Below are positions 8,929-17,341 of a stretch of DNA of 43,210 nt, in pieces. Source of the DNA: Actinomycetes bacterium. GTDB lineage: Bacteria; Actinomycetota; Thermoleophilia; Gaiellales; F1-60-MAGs149. Location: the NCBI GenBank assembly GCA_025360225.1, contig JANYCN010000040.1:1-43210 (forward strand). The letters run 5' to 3'. Position 1 is the first letter of the stretch. Each line of letters starts with the position of its first letter. The translations under genes were made by a program, and so were the position numbers. The notes beneath the pieces are model-generated. The model did no database searches. It was not told the origin of the DNA and worked only from the letters and a program-made list of their open reading frames with translations.

Positions 8929-9162
8929 ATGGTCATGAACTCGACCAGAACACGGATCGCCGCCGCGGCTGCCGCACTCGCAGCGACGATCGGCGTCGCG
9001 ACAGCGATCGGCCAGTCCACCGCCGCGCGCTCCACCTACGCATCAGCCGCCACGGCAACCACGACGACCGCGGCGAGCACGACGTCGACCGCGGCGGCAA
9101 GCCAGGCAGCCGCCTCCCAGACCCAGGCCGTTTCGGCGGCTCCGACGACGGCGACGAGCTGA
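8929..9162 (+). CDS. Small secreted Ala/Thr/Ser-rich peptide
   Basis: 77 aa. The N-terminus is a signal peptide (TRTRIAAAAAALAATIGVATAIG), and the rest is low-complexity Ala-Thr-Ser, as in mucin-like linkers or cell-wall-spanning peptides. There is no catalytic motif. It ends one base before the start of the ferric-reductase-like gene, which makes co-expression almost certain and suggests an extracytoplasmic partner. Start is ambiguous between ATG 8929 and ATG 8935; an AGGTGG stretch lies upstream of both. No family recognised. Confidence 0.6.
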   Translation: MVMNSTRTRIAAAAAALAATIGVATAIGQSTAARSTYASAATATTTTAASTTSTAAASQAAASQTQAVSAAPTTATS

Positions 9163-9163
9163 G

Positions 9164-9688
9164 ATGCTGCTCTGGTCGCTCGCCCGCGCCAGCGCCCTCA
9201 CGGCGTACGGCGCCTACACCCTGGTCGTGACGTGGGGCATCCTCGTCGCCGCCCGCGCCTTCCGCCCCGCCGCGCCGGCAGTCGCGCTGCACCGGTTCCT
9301 CGCAATGCTCGGCCTCGTCGGCGTCACGACCCACATCGCAGCGCTGCTCATTGACAGATACGCGAAGGTCAACGTGCTCTCGCTGGTCGGCATCAACACG
9401 ACATGGGGGATCCGCGCCGGCTCGATCGCGCTCTGGCTGATCATCGCGATCCCCCTCTCCTTCCGGTTGCGAAAGGCAAAGCTGATCTCCCAGCGCGTCT
9501 GGCGCCGCCTCCACTGGTTCTCCTACGCCGCCTGGATCTCGATGCTGGTGCACGGCATCGCCAGCGGCACCGACACCCCCTCCCCCTGGGCCGCCGCGCT
9601 GTATGCGGGCAGCGCCGGGCTCGTGGCCTCGGCCACCGCCTGGCGTCTGCTGCGCCCGACCAACATCCCGGCGCTCGCGCGCCGCTGA
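9164..9688 (+). CDS. Ferric-reductase-like heme b membrane protein
   Basis: 174 aa integral membrane protein with about five hydrophobic segments (starting near residues 8, 40, 80, 115 and 145). Paired histidines in two helices (LHRFLAMLGLVGVTTHIAAL and LHWFSYAAWISMLVHGI) match the heme-ligating arrangement of the ferric reductase-like transmembrane domain (FRD/MsrQ class). It would carry electrons across the membrane to an extracytoplasmic acceptor. There is no FAD/NAD-binding domain in this protein or its neighbours, so the electron donor is unknown. It follows the small secreted peptide by 1 nt and precedes a secreted protein and a two-component system. Confidence 0.82.
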   Translation: MLLWSLARASALTAYGAYTLVVTWGILVAARAFRPAAPAVALHRFLAMLGLVGVTTHIAALLIDRYAKVNVLSLVGINTTWGIRAGSIALWLIIAIPLSFRLRKAKLISQRVWRRLHWFSYAAWISMLVHGIASGTDTPSPWAAALYAGSAGLVASATAWRLLRPTNIPALARR

Positions 9689-9737
9689 CACGCTCGTCCA
9701 CTCCCGTACGACAACCCAACGCAAGGAGCACACCACC

Positions 9738-10361
9738 ATGGCACGCATCACCACCACCCGCCGCGGCGTCACCGCGCTCGTCGTCGGCATCGCCGCCCTC
9801 GGCGCAGGCGGAGCCGCGTACGCGGCGACCCAGCAGACACCCGCGCAGCAGAGCGCCGCGATCGCAACCGACGCCGCGACCCGTCTCGGCGTCAGCTCGG
9901 CAACCCTCACCGGCGCGATCAAGGCCGCGATCGGCGACCAGATCGACGCTTCCCTGAAGGCCGGCACGATCACCGCCGCACAGGCGACCGCCGCCAAGGC
10001 GCGCCTCGCGGACGCCAACGCACCGCTGTTCGGGCCTGGCCCGGGCATGCGTGGCGACCACCGCGGCGGCCCCGGTGGGCCTGGCGGCCCGGGCGGCGGC
10101 CAGCTCGAGGCGGCCGCGGCCAAGTACATCGGCATCACGCCGGCCGCGCTGCGCACCGAGATGGGCACCACGAAGTCCCTCGCCGACGTCACGAAGGCGC
10201 ACGGCAAGGACGTCGCCGGGCTCAAGGCCTCGCTCTCCGTCGGCGCCCCCGCCGGGCTGATCGCGCACCTCGACGAGGAGATCAACGAGGTGCACAACGG
10301 CCAGGGCCACGACGGCCCGCCGCCGGCCGGCGCACCCGCTCCTGCCGCCCCGACCAACTAG
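9738..10361 (+). CDS. Secreted helical protein with Gly/Pro-rich linker
   Basis: 207 aa from ATG 9738, which has an AAGGAG Shine-Dalgarno sequence 9 nt upstream. A signal peptide ends near AYAATQQ. A first helical module (DAATRLGVSSATLTGAIKAA then AGTITAAQATAAKARLAD) is followed by a GGPGGPGGPGGG linker at about residues 112-123. A second helical module contains YIGITPAALRTEMGTTKSLA. The two modules share an LGVS/IGIT-x-x-x-L pattern, suggesting an internal duplication. The tail is Pro/Ala-rich. Similar secreted proteins occur beside two-component systems in actinobacteria, but I do not recognise a function. The following response regulator starts about 30 bp downstream. Confidence 0.75.
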   Translation: MARITTTRRGVTALVVGIAALGAGGAAYAATQQTPAQQSAAIATDAATRLGVSSATLTGAIKAAIGDQIDASLKAGTITAAQATAAKARLADANAPLFGPGPGMRGDHRGGPGGPGGPGGGQLEAAAAKYIGITPAALRTEMGTTKSLADVTKAHGKDVAGLKASLSVGAPAGLIAHLDEEINEVHNGQGHDGPPPAGAPAPAAPTN

Positions 10362-10392
10362 CGCCCGACGCGACCGGCGCCCCGGACCTGCC

Positions 10393-11103
10393 ATGCTCGG
10401 ACAGATGGAAGAGAAGCCCCGGGGCGCCGCGCGTCGCGTGCTGGTCGTCGACGACGAGCCGTCGATCACCGACGCCGTCGTCACGGCGCTGCGCTACGAC
10501 GGCTACGAGACGCGCTCCGCCGCGACCGGATCCGAGGCCGTGGTGGAGCTCGACGTGTTCTCCCCCGAGCTCGTGATCCTGGACGTGATGCTGCCCGACC
10601 TCGACGGCCTCGAGGTCGCCCGCCACATCCGCGAGCGGCGAGAGGTGATCCCCGTGATCTTCCTCTCGGCGCTCGACCAGACGGACGACAAGCTCGCCGG
10701 GCTCGCGCTCGGTGACGACTACGTGACGAAGCCGTTCAGCCTCGCCGAGCTGCTCGCCCGCGTCGAGGTCGTGCTGCGACGGGCCCGGATCGGCGAGCAG
10801 CGGCTCCTGCGCTTCGCCGACATCGAGCTCGACGAGGACACCCACCGCGTCCGCCGCGGCGGCGTCGAGGTCGACCTCTCCCCCACCGAGTTCGCGCTGC
10901 TGCGGCTGTTCCTGACCAACCCACGCCGCGTGCTCTCGAAGGCCCAGATCGTCGACCGCGTCTGGGGGGACGACTTCCGCGGCGACGAGACGGTCGTCGA
11001 GACCTACGTGTCGTACCTGCGGCGGAAGCTCGATACGGGCGACGCGCCCCAGGTGATCCAAACGCTCCGTTCAATTGGCTACGTGCTCCGGGAGCGCTCG
11101 TGA
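10393..11103 (+). CDS. OmpR-family response regulator
   Basis: 236 aa. The receiver domain has the acidic pair VVDDEP, phospho-acceptor Asp64 (LVILDVMLPDLDG), Ser92 and Lys113 (VTKPF). The winged-helix DNA-binding domain runs from about residue 138 (LSPTEFALLRLFLTNPRRVL to the recognition region ETYVSYLRRKL and GYVLRE). The loop before the lysine reads ALGDDYVTKPF, one residue shorter than the common GADDYVTKPF form. Start may instead be ATG 10405. It overlaps the kinase gene by 4 nt (GTGA). It probably controls the adjacent redox and secreted genes. Confidence 0.95.
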   Translation: MLGQMEEKPRGAARRVLVVDDEPSITDAVVTALRYDGYETRSAATGSEAVVELDVFSPELVILDVMLPDLDGLEVARHIRERREVIPVIFLSALDQTDDKLAGLALGDDYVTKPFSLAELLARVEVVLRRARIGEQRLLRFADIELDEDTHRVRRGGVEVDLSPTEFALLRLFLTNPRRVLSKAQIVDRVWGDDFRGDETVVETYVSYLRRKLDTGDAPQVIQTLRSIGYVLRERS

Positions 11104-12425
11104 TCTCGCTCCGCACCCGGCTCGTGGCGATCTGCGCGGTGCTCGCGACGCTCGGCCTGCTGCTCGCCGACGTCGCCACGTACCGCTCGCTGCAGAGCTC
11201 GCTGATCGACCGCGTCGACGCGACGCTGGCGCAGGCGAGCGGCTCGCTCGAGCACGCGCCGCCCGGCGACGGCGGGTTCGGTCGGCGCGATCCCGGCTTG
11301 CCGGGCGTGTACGCGGAGGTGCGCGACGCCGGCGGCTCGCACGTGCTCGACACCGGACCGCCACCGCCGGGCGAGGCGCGTCCGACCCCGATCGTGCCCG
11401 CCAACCTCGTGCCGACCGCGCTCGGCGTCGCCTACCGCACCGTCGGGGGCTACCGGCTGCGGGCGGAGCGGGTCGGGCAGAGCGAGACGCTGATCGTCGC
11501 GCTCCCGCTCGCCGACACCGAGCGAACCCTCGACCGGCTGTCGAGGATCGAGCTCGTCGTGTCGCTGGTGGTCGTCGGCGCGATCGTCCTCGTCGGGCTC
11601 GGGCTGGTGACCGTCGGGCTCCGCCCGCTGCGACGGATCGGCGCGACGGCGGCGGCGATCGGCGCCGGCGACCTCTCCCGCCGCGTCGAGCCGTCCGGCG
11701 GGCGCACCGAGATCGGCCAGCTCTCCGCGGCCCTGAACGCGATGCTCCACCAGATCGAGCAGTCGGTCGCGGCGCGCCGCCAGTTCCTGTCGGATGCCTC
11801 CCACGAGCTGCGGACGCCCGTCGCGGCGGTTCGCGCCTTCGCCGAGCTGTTCGACCGCGGCCTGCGCGACCACCCGGAGGATCTCGCCCGGGCGATGGCC
11901 GCGATCGAGCGCGAGTCGAAGCGCATGTCGCTGCTGGTCGATGACCTGCTGATCCTGGCCCGGCTGGACGAGGGGCGGCCGCTCGCGCAGGTCCCGGTCG
12001 ACCTCGTCGCACTCGCGCAGGAGGCCGCGGAGACCTCCCGGGTCGTCGGCCCGGCCTGGCCGGTGATCGTCGAGGCGGGAGCGCCGGCGACGGTCACGGG
12101 CGACCCGGATCGGCTGCGCCAGGTGCTCGACAACCTCCTCGGGAACGTCCGCACGCACACGCCGGCGGGGACGACCGCAACGATCAGCGTGCTCCCGGAC
12201 GGCTTCACGATCGCCGACGACGGGCCCGGGATGGACGCCCAGCACGTCGACCGCGTCGCCGAGCGGTTCTACCGCGTTGACGCCTCGCGGACGCGCAACG
12301 CCGGCGGGAGCGGGCTCGGGCTCGCGATCGCGTCCTCGATCGTGGCCGCCCACGGCGGAACGCTAACGATAACGTCGAGCCTTACCGTTGGGACGACGGT
12401 GTGCGTCACGCTCGGAACGCCGTAG
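11100..12425 (+). CDS. Membrane sensor histidine kinase (HAMP-HisKA-HATPase)
   Basis: 441 aa from GTG 11100. TM1 is at about residues 8-25, a roughly 120-residue extracytoplasmic sensor domain without a recognised fold follows, and TM2 is at about 152-172. HAMP follows, then HisKA with phospho-acceptor His235 (FLSDASHELRTP). The ATPase domain has the N box DNLLGNVRTHTP, G1 IADDGPGM, F box region ERFYRVD and G2 GGSGLGLAI. All catalytic motifs are intact. It is the partner of the overlapping response regulator. Its last 20 bp overlap the end of the convergent M20 hydrolase gene. Confidence 0.95.
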   Translation: MISLRTRLVAICAVLATLGLLLADVATYRSLQSSLIDRVDATLAQASGSLEHAPPGDGGFGRRDPGLPGVYAEVRDAGGSHVLDTGPPPPGEARPTPIVPANLVPTALGVAYRTVGGYRLRAERVGQSETLIVALPLADTERTLDRLSRIELVVSLVVVGAIVLVGLGLVTVGLRPLRRIGATAAAIGAGDLSRRVEPSGGRTEIGQLSAALNAMLHQIEQSVAARRQFLSDASHELRTPVAAVRAFAELFDRGLRDHPEDLARAMAAIERESKRMSLLVDDLLILARLDEGRPLAQVPVDLVALAQEAAETSRVVGPAWPVIVEAGAPATVTGDPDRLRQVLDNLLGNVRTHTPAGTTATISVLPDGFTIADDGPGMDAQHVDRVAERFYRVDASRTRNAGGSGLGLAIASSIVAAHGGTLTITSSLTVGTTVCVTLGTP

Positions 12426-13953
12426 CCTCCGGCCACGGAAGGTCGATCGGCGCCACGAAGTCGCGGCCAAGGAGCGGCGCGACCCAGCGATCGCCGTCGA
12501 TCCCACCCCCGGTGCGCTCGCGGAACTCCGCGCGCGCCTCCTCCAGCAGCAGCGGCTGCGTGAGCAGGTCGACGAGCGTGAGCGCGATCGTCCGCGCCGC
12601 CGTGATCACCGTCGGGTCGATGCAGGCCGGGAAGCCGCCGATCGCGTTCGAGACCCAGGGCGGGTAGGGCGTGCCAGCGGGGTCGGCGGCGAGCGAGCAG
12701 CGCCCGACGTTCAGGCGCACCGTCGGCGCGTGCCAGGTGTACTCGACGTAGTCGTCCGAGGTGAAGCTCCGCTGCCAGGATGGCAGCTGCTGGCGCAGCT
12801 CGGCCTCCGCGTCCTCGGGAGCGATCAGCCGTGCCATCGTCGGCTCGACCGGATCCTCGACCCGCGCCAGCCCGAGGGTGTCGCGGATCGCGTGCAGGAA
12901 CGCCCGGGCCTCCTCCCCCCACACCGGCGCGCCGACCGTCGCGAGGTTCGCGTACGTGGCGTGCGCGAGCGTCCGGTTCGGCAGGCCCGGCCACGTGCGG
13001 GAGACCCAGCGGCGTGTCACGCTGCACGACGTGAGCCCGGCGACGTGGTGGGCGTTGCGCTCGAGCGCATCGGCGATCCGGTCGGCCATCGCGAGCGTCG
13101 GAACGCGCCAGGAGTACTGGATCTGGCCGATCGACGGCGGCAGGTTGTCCGCCGTCGCCTGGCCGGCGACGAGGATCGCCTCGTTCATCGACCACGACCC
13201 GGTGTGCGCGAGCACGCTCTCGCGCAGCTGCTTGGAGATCTGGTACATCAGCGTGACCGCGTCGATCGCCCCGGGCGCGCGCGCCGCCGCGTGGGCCTGC
13301 GGGATCGGCGCGCCGTCGGAGGCTCCCCACCGCTCCGGCTGCTCGACCTCGAACGTGTACACGCACGAGGCGTACGCGCCGCAGAGCGTCTCGAGCCGCA
13401 CCGTGTTCGTGTACGGCAGCATGTAGGCCGGGTGGAAGCTGACGGCCGCGTCGAGGTCGTCGTAGTAGCCCTTCGCGGCGTGCACCGGCTTCGAGCCCTG
13501 CACCTTCTCCGCCGGCTCGCCGAACACCACCAGCGTGCCAGGGATGTCGTGGCGCTCGATCGCCGCCCGCGCGGCGAGCGCGCCGCCGAGCGCGCCGACG
13601 CCGAGCGCGGAGTGCGGGTCGGTGTGGCCCGGCGCATGACGCGTCGTGCCCGCGCGCGGTTCCTGCCGGGGCACCGCGGCCTGCGAGTTGCCGGGCACGG
13701 CGTCGTACTCGACGTACGTCGCGACGACGGGCGAGCCGCTCCCGTACTGGGCCCGGAACGCCGTCGGCATCCCGCCAGTGCCGGTCTCCACGTCGAAGCC
13801 CTCGGCGCGCAGGACCGCGACGTGGGCCGCGGCGCTCTCGTGCTCGCGCCACGCCGGCTCGGCGAGCTCCCAGATGCGCCGCGTGAGGTCGGAGAGCGCG
13901 CCAGCGCGGGCGTCGACGTCGGCGAGGGCGGTTGCACGGGCGTCGTGGTGCAT
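12406..13953 (-). CDS. M20-family metallohydrolase (AbgB-like amidohydrolase)
   Basis: 515 aa from ATG 13953. The order matches M20 peptidases/amidohydrolases: an N-terminal catalytic half (VVATYVEYDAVPGNS, GHTDPHSALGVGALGGALAA, GEPAEKVQGSK, then VSFHP), a dimerisation insert, and a C-terminal catalytic return. It most resembles the p-aminobenzoyl-glutamate hydrolase (AbgB) branch, which cleaves amide bonds in small molecules. Two positions differ from the usual M20D metal site: the Cys of GHxCGH is Asp112 (GHTDPH), and the second Glu of PAEE is Lys150 (PAEK). It starts 4 nt after the long Ig-repeat gene and ends overlapping the histidine kinase gene. No signal peptide, so cytoplasmic. Substrate unknown. 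Confidence 0.85.
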   Translation of the reverse strand: MHHDARATALADVDARAGALSDLTRRIWELAEPAWREHESAAAHVAVLRAEGFDVETGTGGMPTAFRAQYGSGSPVVATYVEYDAVPGNSQAAVPRQEPRAGTTRHAPGHTDPHSALGVGALGGALAARAAIERHDIPGTLVVFGEPAEKVQGSKPVHAAKGYYDDLDAAVSFHPAYMLPYTNTVRLETLCGAYASCVYTFEVEQPERWGASDGAPIPQAHAAARAPGAIDAVTLMYQISKQLRESVLAHTGSWSMNEAILVAGQATADNLPPSIGQIQYSWRVPTLAMADRIADALERNAHHVAGLTSCSVTRRWVSRTWPGLPNRTLAHATYANLATVGAPVWGEEARAFLHAIRDTLGLARVEDPVEPTMARLIAPEDAEAELRQQLPSWQRSFTSDDYVEYTWHAPTVRLNVGRCSLAADPAGTPYPPWVSNAIGGFPACIDPTVITAARTIALTLVDLLTQPLLLEEARAEFRERTGGGIDGDRWVAPLLGRDFVAPIDLPWPEATAFRA

Positions 13954-13957
13954 GGGG

Positions 13958-16900
13958 TCAGCGCACCTTCCTGGAGCCGCTCGTGGCGGCGGTCGTCCCG
14001 GCCGTGTTCCAGGCCGTGGCCCGGCAGGCGACCGCGCTGCCGCGGTCGGCCCGGGTGAGCCTGTAGGTCGTCGAGATGGCACGGGCGATCCGCTTTCCGG
14101 CTCGCAGCCAGGCGTACGACACGCTCGGCGCGCGGTGCCACGTCGCGAGACACCGCAGCGTTTCTCCGACCCGCGCGCTGCCGGCCGTGGTCGCGCGCCC
14201 GACGAGCGACGGGCGGGTAACGAGCGCTGCCACCGGGATCGAGGCGGTGGACGGAACCATCACCGATCCTGCGGCGTTCGACGCGGTCACCCGACAGCTC
14301 AGCGTGTGCCCGGCGTCGGCGACCGCAACCGGGCGCGCCCGGCCCGTGCCGGCGATCAGCTTCCGGTCGCGCAGCCACGCGATCGCGACGCCGTGCGGCG
14401 CGATCTGCCACACCGAAACGCAGCGCACCTCGCCGCCGACGAAGCGGTCGCCAGCGACCAGGACGTCGGTGGCGACCGGCGCGCCGTAGGGCGCCAGCCC
14501 GACCGTCACCTGTTCGCTGGTCGCGGTCACCTGGTCGCTCGGCGACGTTCCGACGACGGTGACCGCGCACGCGAGCGAGCGGCCGGCGTCCGCGGCGGTC
14601 GCCTGGTAGGTGCTCCCCGACGCGACGATGGTGCCCTCACGCAGCCAGATCGTTGCCGCGACGGTGGTCGCCCCGCTCCACGTCCCCGGCGCGCAGGTCA
14701 GGACCGTGTCGACGGCGATCCCGCCGCTGCCGAGCATCGTCCTCCGGATCTGCGGTGCCCTGTAGAGGACCGGGTGCCCGGCAGCACGGACGCGAATCGG
14801 CCGGGACTCGACGATCTCCACCCCGGCGATCCCCGTCGTTCGAGACTGGCAGGAGAGGAGGTGCCCGACGTCGCGGGCCCTCGGCGCGTACGGGACAGCA
14901 CCGCTCGTGGCGAGCGGCTTCCCGTCCAGCAGCCACGTTCGCACGACGCGCGTCGCGAGCGAGTCGCCGCCTCCGAAGCAGGTGACTGCGTCGCCCTGCG
15001 TTGGCGTCACATCGAGGGTCGGCAGGACAGCGGGCTGGGTTCCGGAGGGCGCCTGCCACGGGAGGACCAGCGTCGCGAGGGAGCGCTCGGTCGTGACGCC
15101 GGCGAGCGTCGTGAACGCGACGCGGCAGGCGAGGACGCGGCCAACGTCCGCGTCGTCGAGCACGATCATCGCTCCCTTCCGCGAGCCGTCGAGGACCCCA
15201 TCCCGCTCCCAGGCGATGCTGACGGCCGCGTATCCGGGGGCCAGCGGGACGCTGCAGGTCAGCGTCGATCCAGGTGTCGACGGGACGCCCGAGGCCCTCA
15301 GCTGCGGCAGGATGCTGGTCGTCAACGGCGCGCCGACCACGGGTGGAAGGAAGACCGGCGCAGCCGGTGCGTCCGTGGTGCCGGCGGCGTTGCGGACGGT
15401 CGCGGTGCAGGACAGGGCGTGGTAGGCGTCATCGATCGTCGTGCGGTGGTCGGCCCCCTTCTCGCCGGGGATCTCGACGTCGTCGCGGAACCAGCTGATG
15501 TCGACGATCGCCCCGTCTGACGAGTCGCGACTGACGGAGCAGGTCTCGCCACCGGCGGTCGGGTCGACACGCACCTGGGGTGCCGGACGAGCGGGCGGAG
15601 CGACCCGCACGGCCGGCCCTGCCGCGAAGGCCGTGCCGGCGGCGTTGCGCTGGGTCGCCTCGCAGTTGAGCATGTGCCCCTCGTCCTCGGGCCGGATGAG
15701 GTAGCCCGACCGCGACTCGCCCGCGACCACCGTGCCGTCGATCTTCCAGTCGAACACGACCGTCACGTTCGGGAGAACCGGCTGCGGGCACTGCACGACG
15801 GTGCCGACGCCGGGGGGGCCCTGGAACGGTCCGATCACGGCTGCAGGCGGGATCTCGACTGCCGTCACCGTGACTGCCGGAGACGTCTGCACGACCGTGC
15901 CGGCCGCGTTCGACGTGCGGCCGCGACACGCAAGCTGGCGCCCGACCGCGGACGGGGGAAGGGCAACGGTCGGGCCTGCGCCGACCACGGTCCCGTCGAG
16001 CGTCCACTCGACGACCGTCACGTCTGCCCGCCCGGTGACCGCGCCGGTGTTCCCGCAGGTCGCCGACCCGGACGCCACCGCGTCCACCACGAACGGGACG
16101 CCCGCGGCACGCGGCGCGGCGAGCGGCACCGGCGTGATCGCGGCTGACGTGGCCGACGCCGACGTGCCGCCGAGCCCGTGGGCGACGCTGGTGCACGTCA
16201 GGCGGTGTCCGACGTCCGAGGCAGTGACGAAGTGCTCGCTCGCCGAGGCGCCGGCAATCGGTCGCCCGTCGCGGCGCCAACCGAACGTGAAGGCGACCGT
16301 GATGTCGTTGCTGGCGACCGAGCAGTACGTCCAGTCACCCGGCGTGACCGCCGGGCCAACCGATGCGATGCTCGGCACCACCGGCCGCGGACGCACCAGC
16401 GGTCCGATCGTCGTCGGCGGCGACGCGACCGTCAGCGAGTAGCCATAGAGGTCGTCGTAGGTGACGCTGCAGGCGATGGTCGCTCCGGCCATCGCGGGCG
16501 TGGTCGCGAGCCAGCCCGAGTGCGCGCCGACCACCTCGCGGCCGGCGACGCTCCAGGTCGTCCAGCCAATCACGTACGGGCCTGCCAGCAACGGACCGGA
16601 GCAGAACACCGTCGAGCCGACGGGGAGGCCCGGAGCGCCCGCGACCGTCGGCGTCGCGGAGGGGTCGACCAGCGCCGGGGGAGCGGCCGCGACGATCGCC
16701 ACCGCTGCCGTAGAGAGGTCGGGCGAGGTCGCCCCCGGGAGCGACGCCGACACCACGCAGGCGATCGTGTGCGTGAGGTCGCCGGCGAGCACCGTGTAGG
16801 TGCGGCCCTGCGCGACCGCGCGACCGACGTCGACGCCATCGCGGAGCCACCGGATCGAGAGGAGCGCCTGCGGGTCGTCCCACGCGCCGGGGTCGCAGGT

Positions 16901-17341
16901 GATCACGCCCTGCGGAATCGGGCTCGGTGCCGAGAGCGTGGGGCCGGTCGTCGGAAGCGGCGAGCCGGCGGGCGCAACCATCACCGCCGGCGACGCGCGC
17001 CGGTCAGTCGTCCCGTCCAGCGCCAGGGCCTCCATCAGGCACTGGATCGTGTGTCCGACGTCGGCGACCTGGACGAGGTGGAGCGAGGGCGTGAAGATCG
17101 TGGCCATGTTGCCGTCCAGGACCCATCCGACCGGATACTGGCCGATCGCGCCACTCCACGCCCCTCCAACACAGGCGATGCGCATCCCGGGCCGGACGAG
17201 GATCAGGCCGTGTCCGGACTGATCAGCGGCGCTCGCGATGATCGGGAGCGCCGTGTTCGTCGGTGCCGCGACGGCCGTGGTGGGCGCCACGAGCACGAGT
17301 GCCGCGAGCATGCCCCCGATGACGCGACCGCAGCGTGCCAC
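13958..17341 (-). CDS. Large secreted protein with about 12 Ig-like repeats (long paralog)
   Basis: 1127 aa from GTG 17341, immediately after the TAG of the short paralog. A signal peptide (GRVIGGMLAALVLVAPTTAVA) is followed by about twelve repeats of 85-95 aa. Each has the pattern C-x(n)-W-x-x-(D/R)G ... D-x-G-H-x-L-x-C, for example DVGHTIQC, DVGHRLTC, DEGHMLNC, DVGHLLSC and DAGHTLSC. Two cysteines per repeat around a Trp indicate a disulphide-bonded Ig-like sandwich. The last repeat ends in the basic KVR with no LPxTG motif or C-terminal membrane anchor. A role in adhesion or surface display is inferred; no enzyme domain is present. Same operon as the M20 hydrolase. Confidence 0.85.
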   Translation of the reverse strand: MARCGRVIGGMLAALVLVAPTTAVAAPTNTALPIIASAADQSGHGLILVRPGMRIACVGGAWSGAIGQYPVGWVLDGNMATIFTPSLHLVQVADVGHTIQCLMEALALDGTTDRRASPAVMVAPAGSPLPTTGPTLSAPSPIPQGVITCDPGAWDDPQALLSIRWLRDGVDVGRAVAQGRTYTVLAGDLTHTIACVVSASLPGATSPDLSTAAVAIVAAAPPALVDPSATPTVAGAPGLPVGSTVFCSGPLLAGPYVIGWTTWSVAGREVVGAHSGWLATTPAMAGATIACSVTYDDLYGYSLTVASPPTTIGPLVRPRPVVPSIASVGPAVTPGDWTYCSVASNDITVAFTFGWRRDGRPIAGASASEHFVTASDVGHRLTCTSVAHGLGGTSASATSAAITPVPLAAPRAAGVPFVVDAVASGSATCGNTGAVTGRADVTVVEWTLDGTVVGAGPTVALPPSAVGRQLACRGRTSNAAGTVVQTSPAVTVTAVEIPPAAVIGPFQGPPGVGTVVQCPQPVLPNVTVVFDWKIDGTVVAGESRSGYLIRPEDEGHMLNCEATQRNAAGTAFAAGPAVRVAPPARPAPQVRVDPTAGGETCSVSRDSSDGAIVDISWFRDDVEIPGEKGADHRTTIDDAYHALSCTATVRNAAGTTDAPAAPVFLPPVVGAPLTTSILPQLRASGVPSTPGSTLTCSVPLAPGYAAVSIAWERDGVLDGSRKGAMIVLDDADVGRVLACRVAFTTLAGVTTERSLATLVLPWQAPSGTQPAVLPTLDVTPTQGDAVTCFGGGDSLATRVVRTWLLDGKPLATSGAVPYAPRARDVGHLLSCQSRTTGIAGVEIVESRPIRVRAAGHPVLYRAPQIRRTMLGSGGIAVDTVLTCAPGTWSGATTVAATIWLREGTIVASGSTYQATAADAGRSLACAVTVVGTSPSDQVTATSEQVTVGLAPYGAPVATDVLVAGDRFVGGEVRCVSVWQIAPHGVAIAWLRDRKLIAGTGRARPVAVADAGHTLSCRVTASNAAGSVMVPSTASIPVAALVTRPSLVGRATTAGSARVGETLRCLATWHRAPSVSYAWLRAGKRIARAISTTYRLTRADRGSAVACRATAWNTAGTTAATSGSRKVR

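Noticed and set aside
13248-14570. Long minus-strand frame overlapping the M20 hydrolase and Ig-repeat genes
   Set aside because: Low-complexity Arg/Pro/Ser composition; it is a shadow frame of two genes with clear family motifs.
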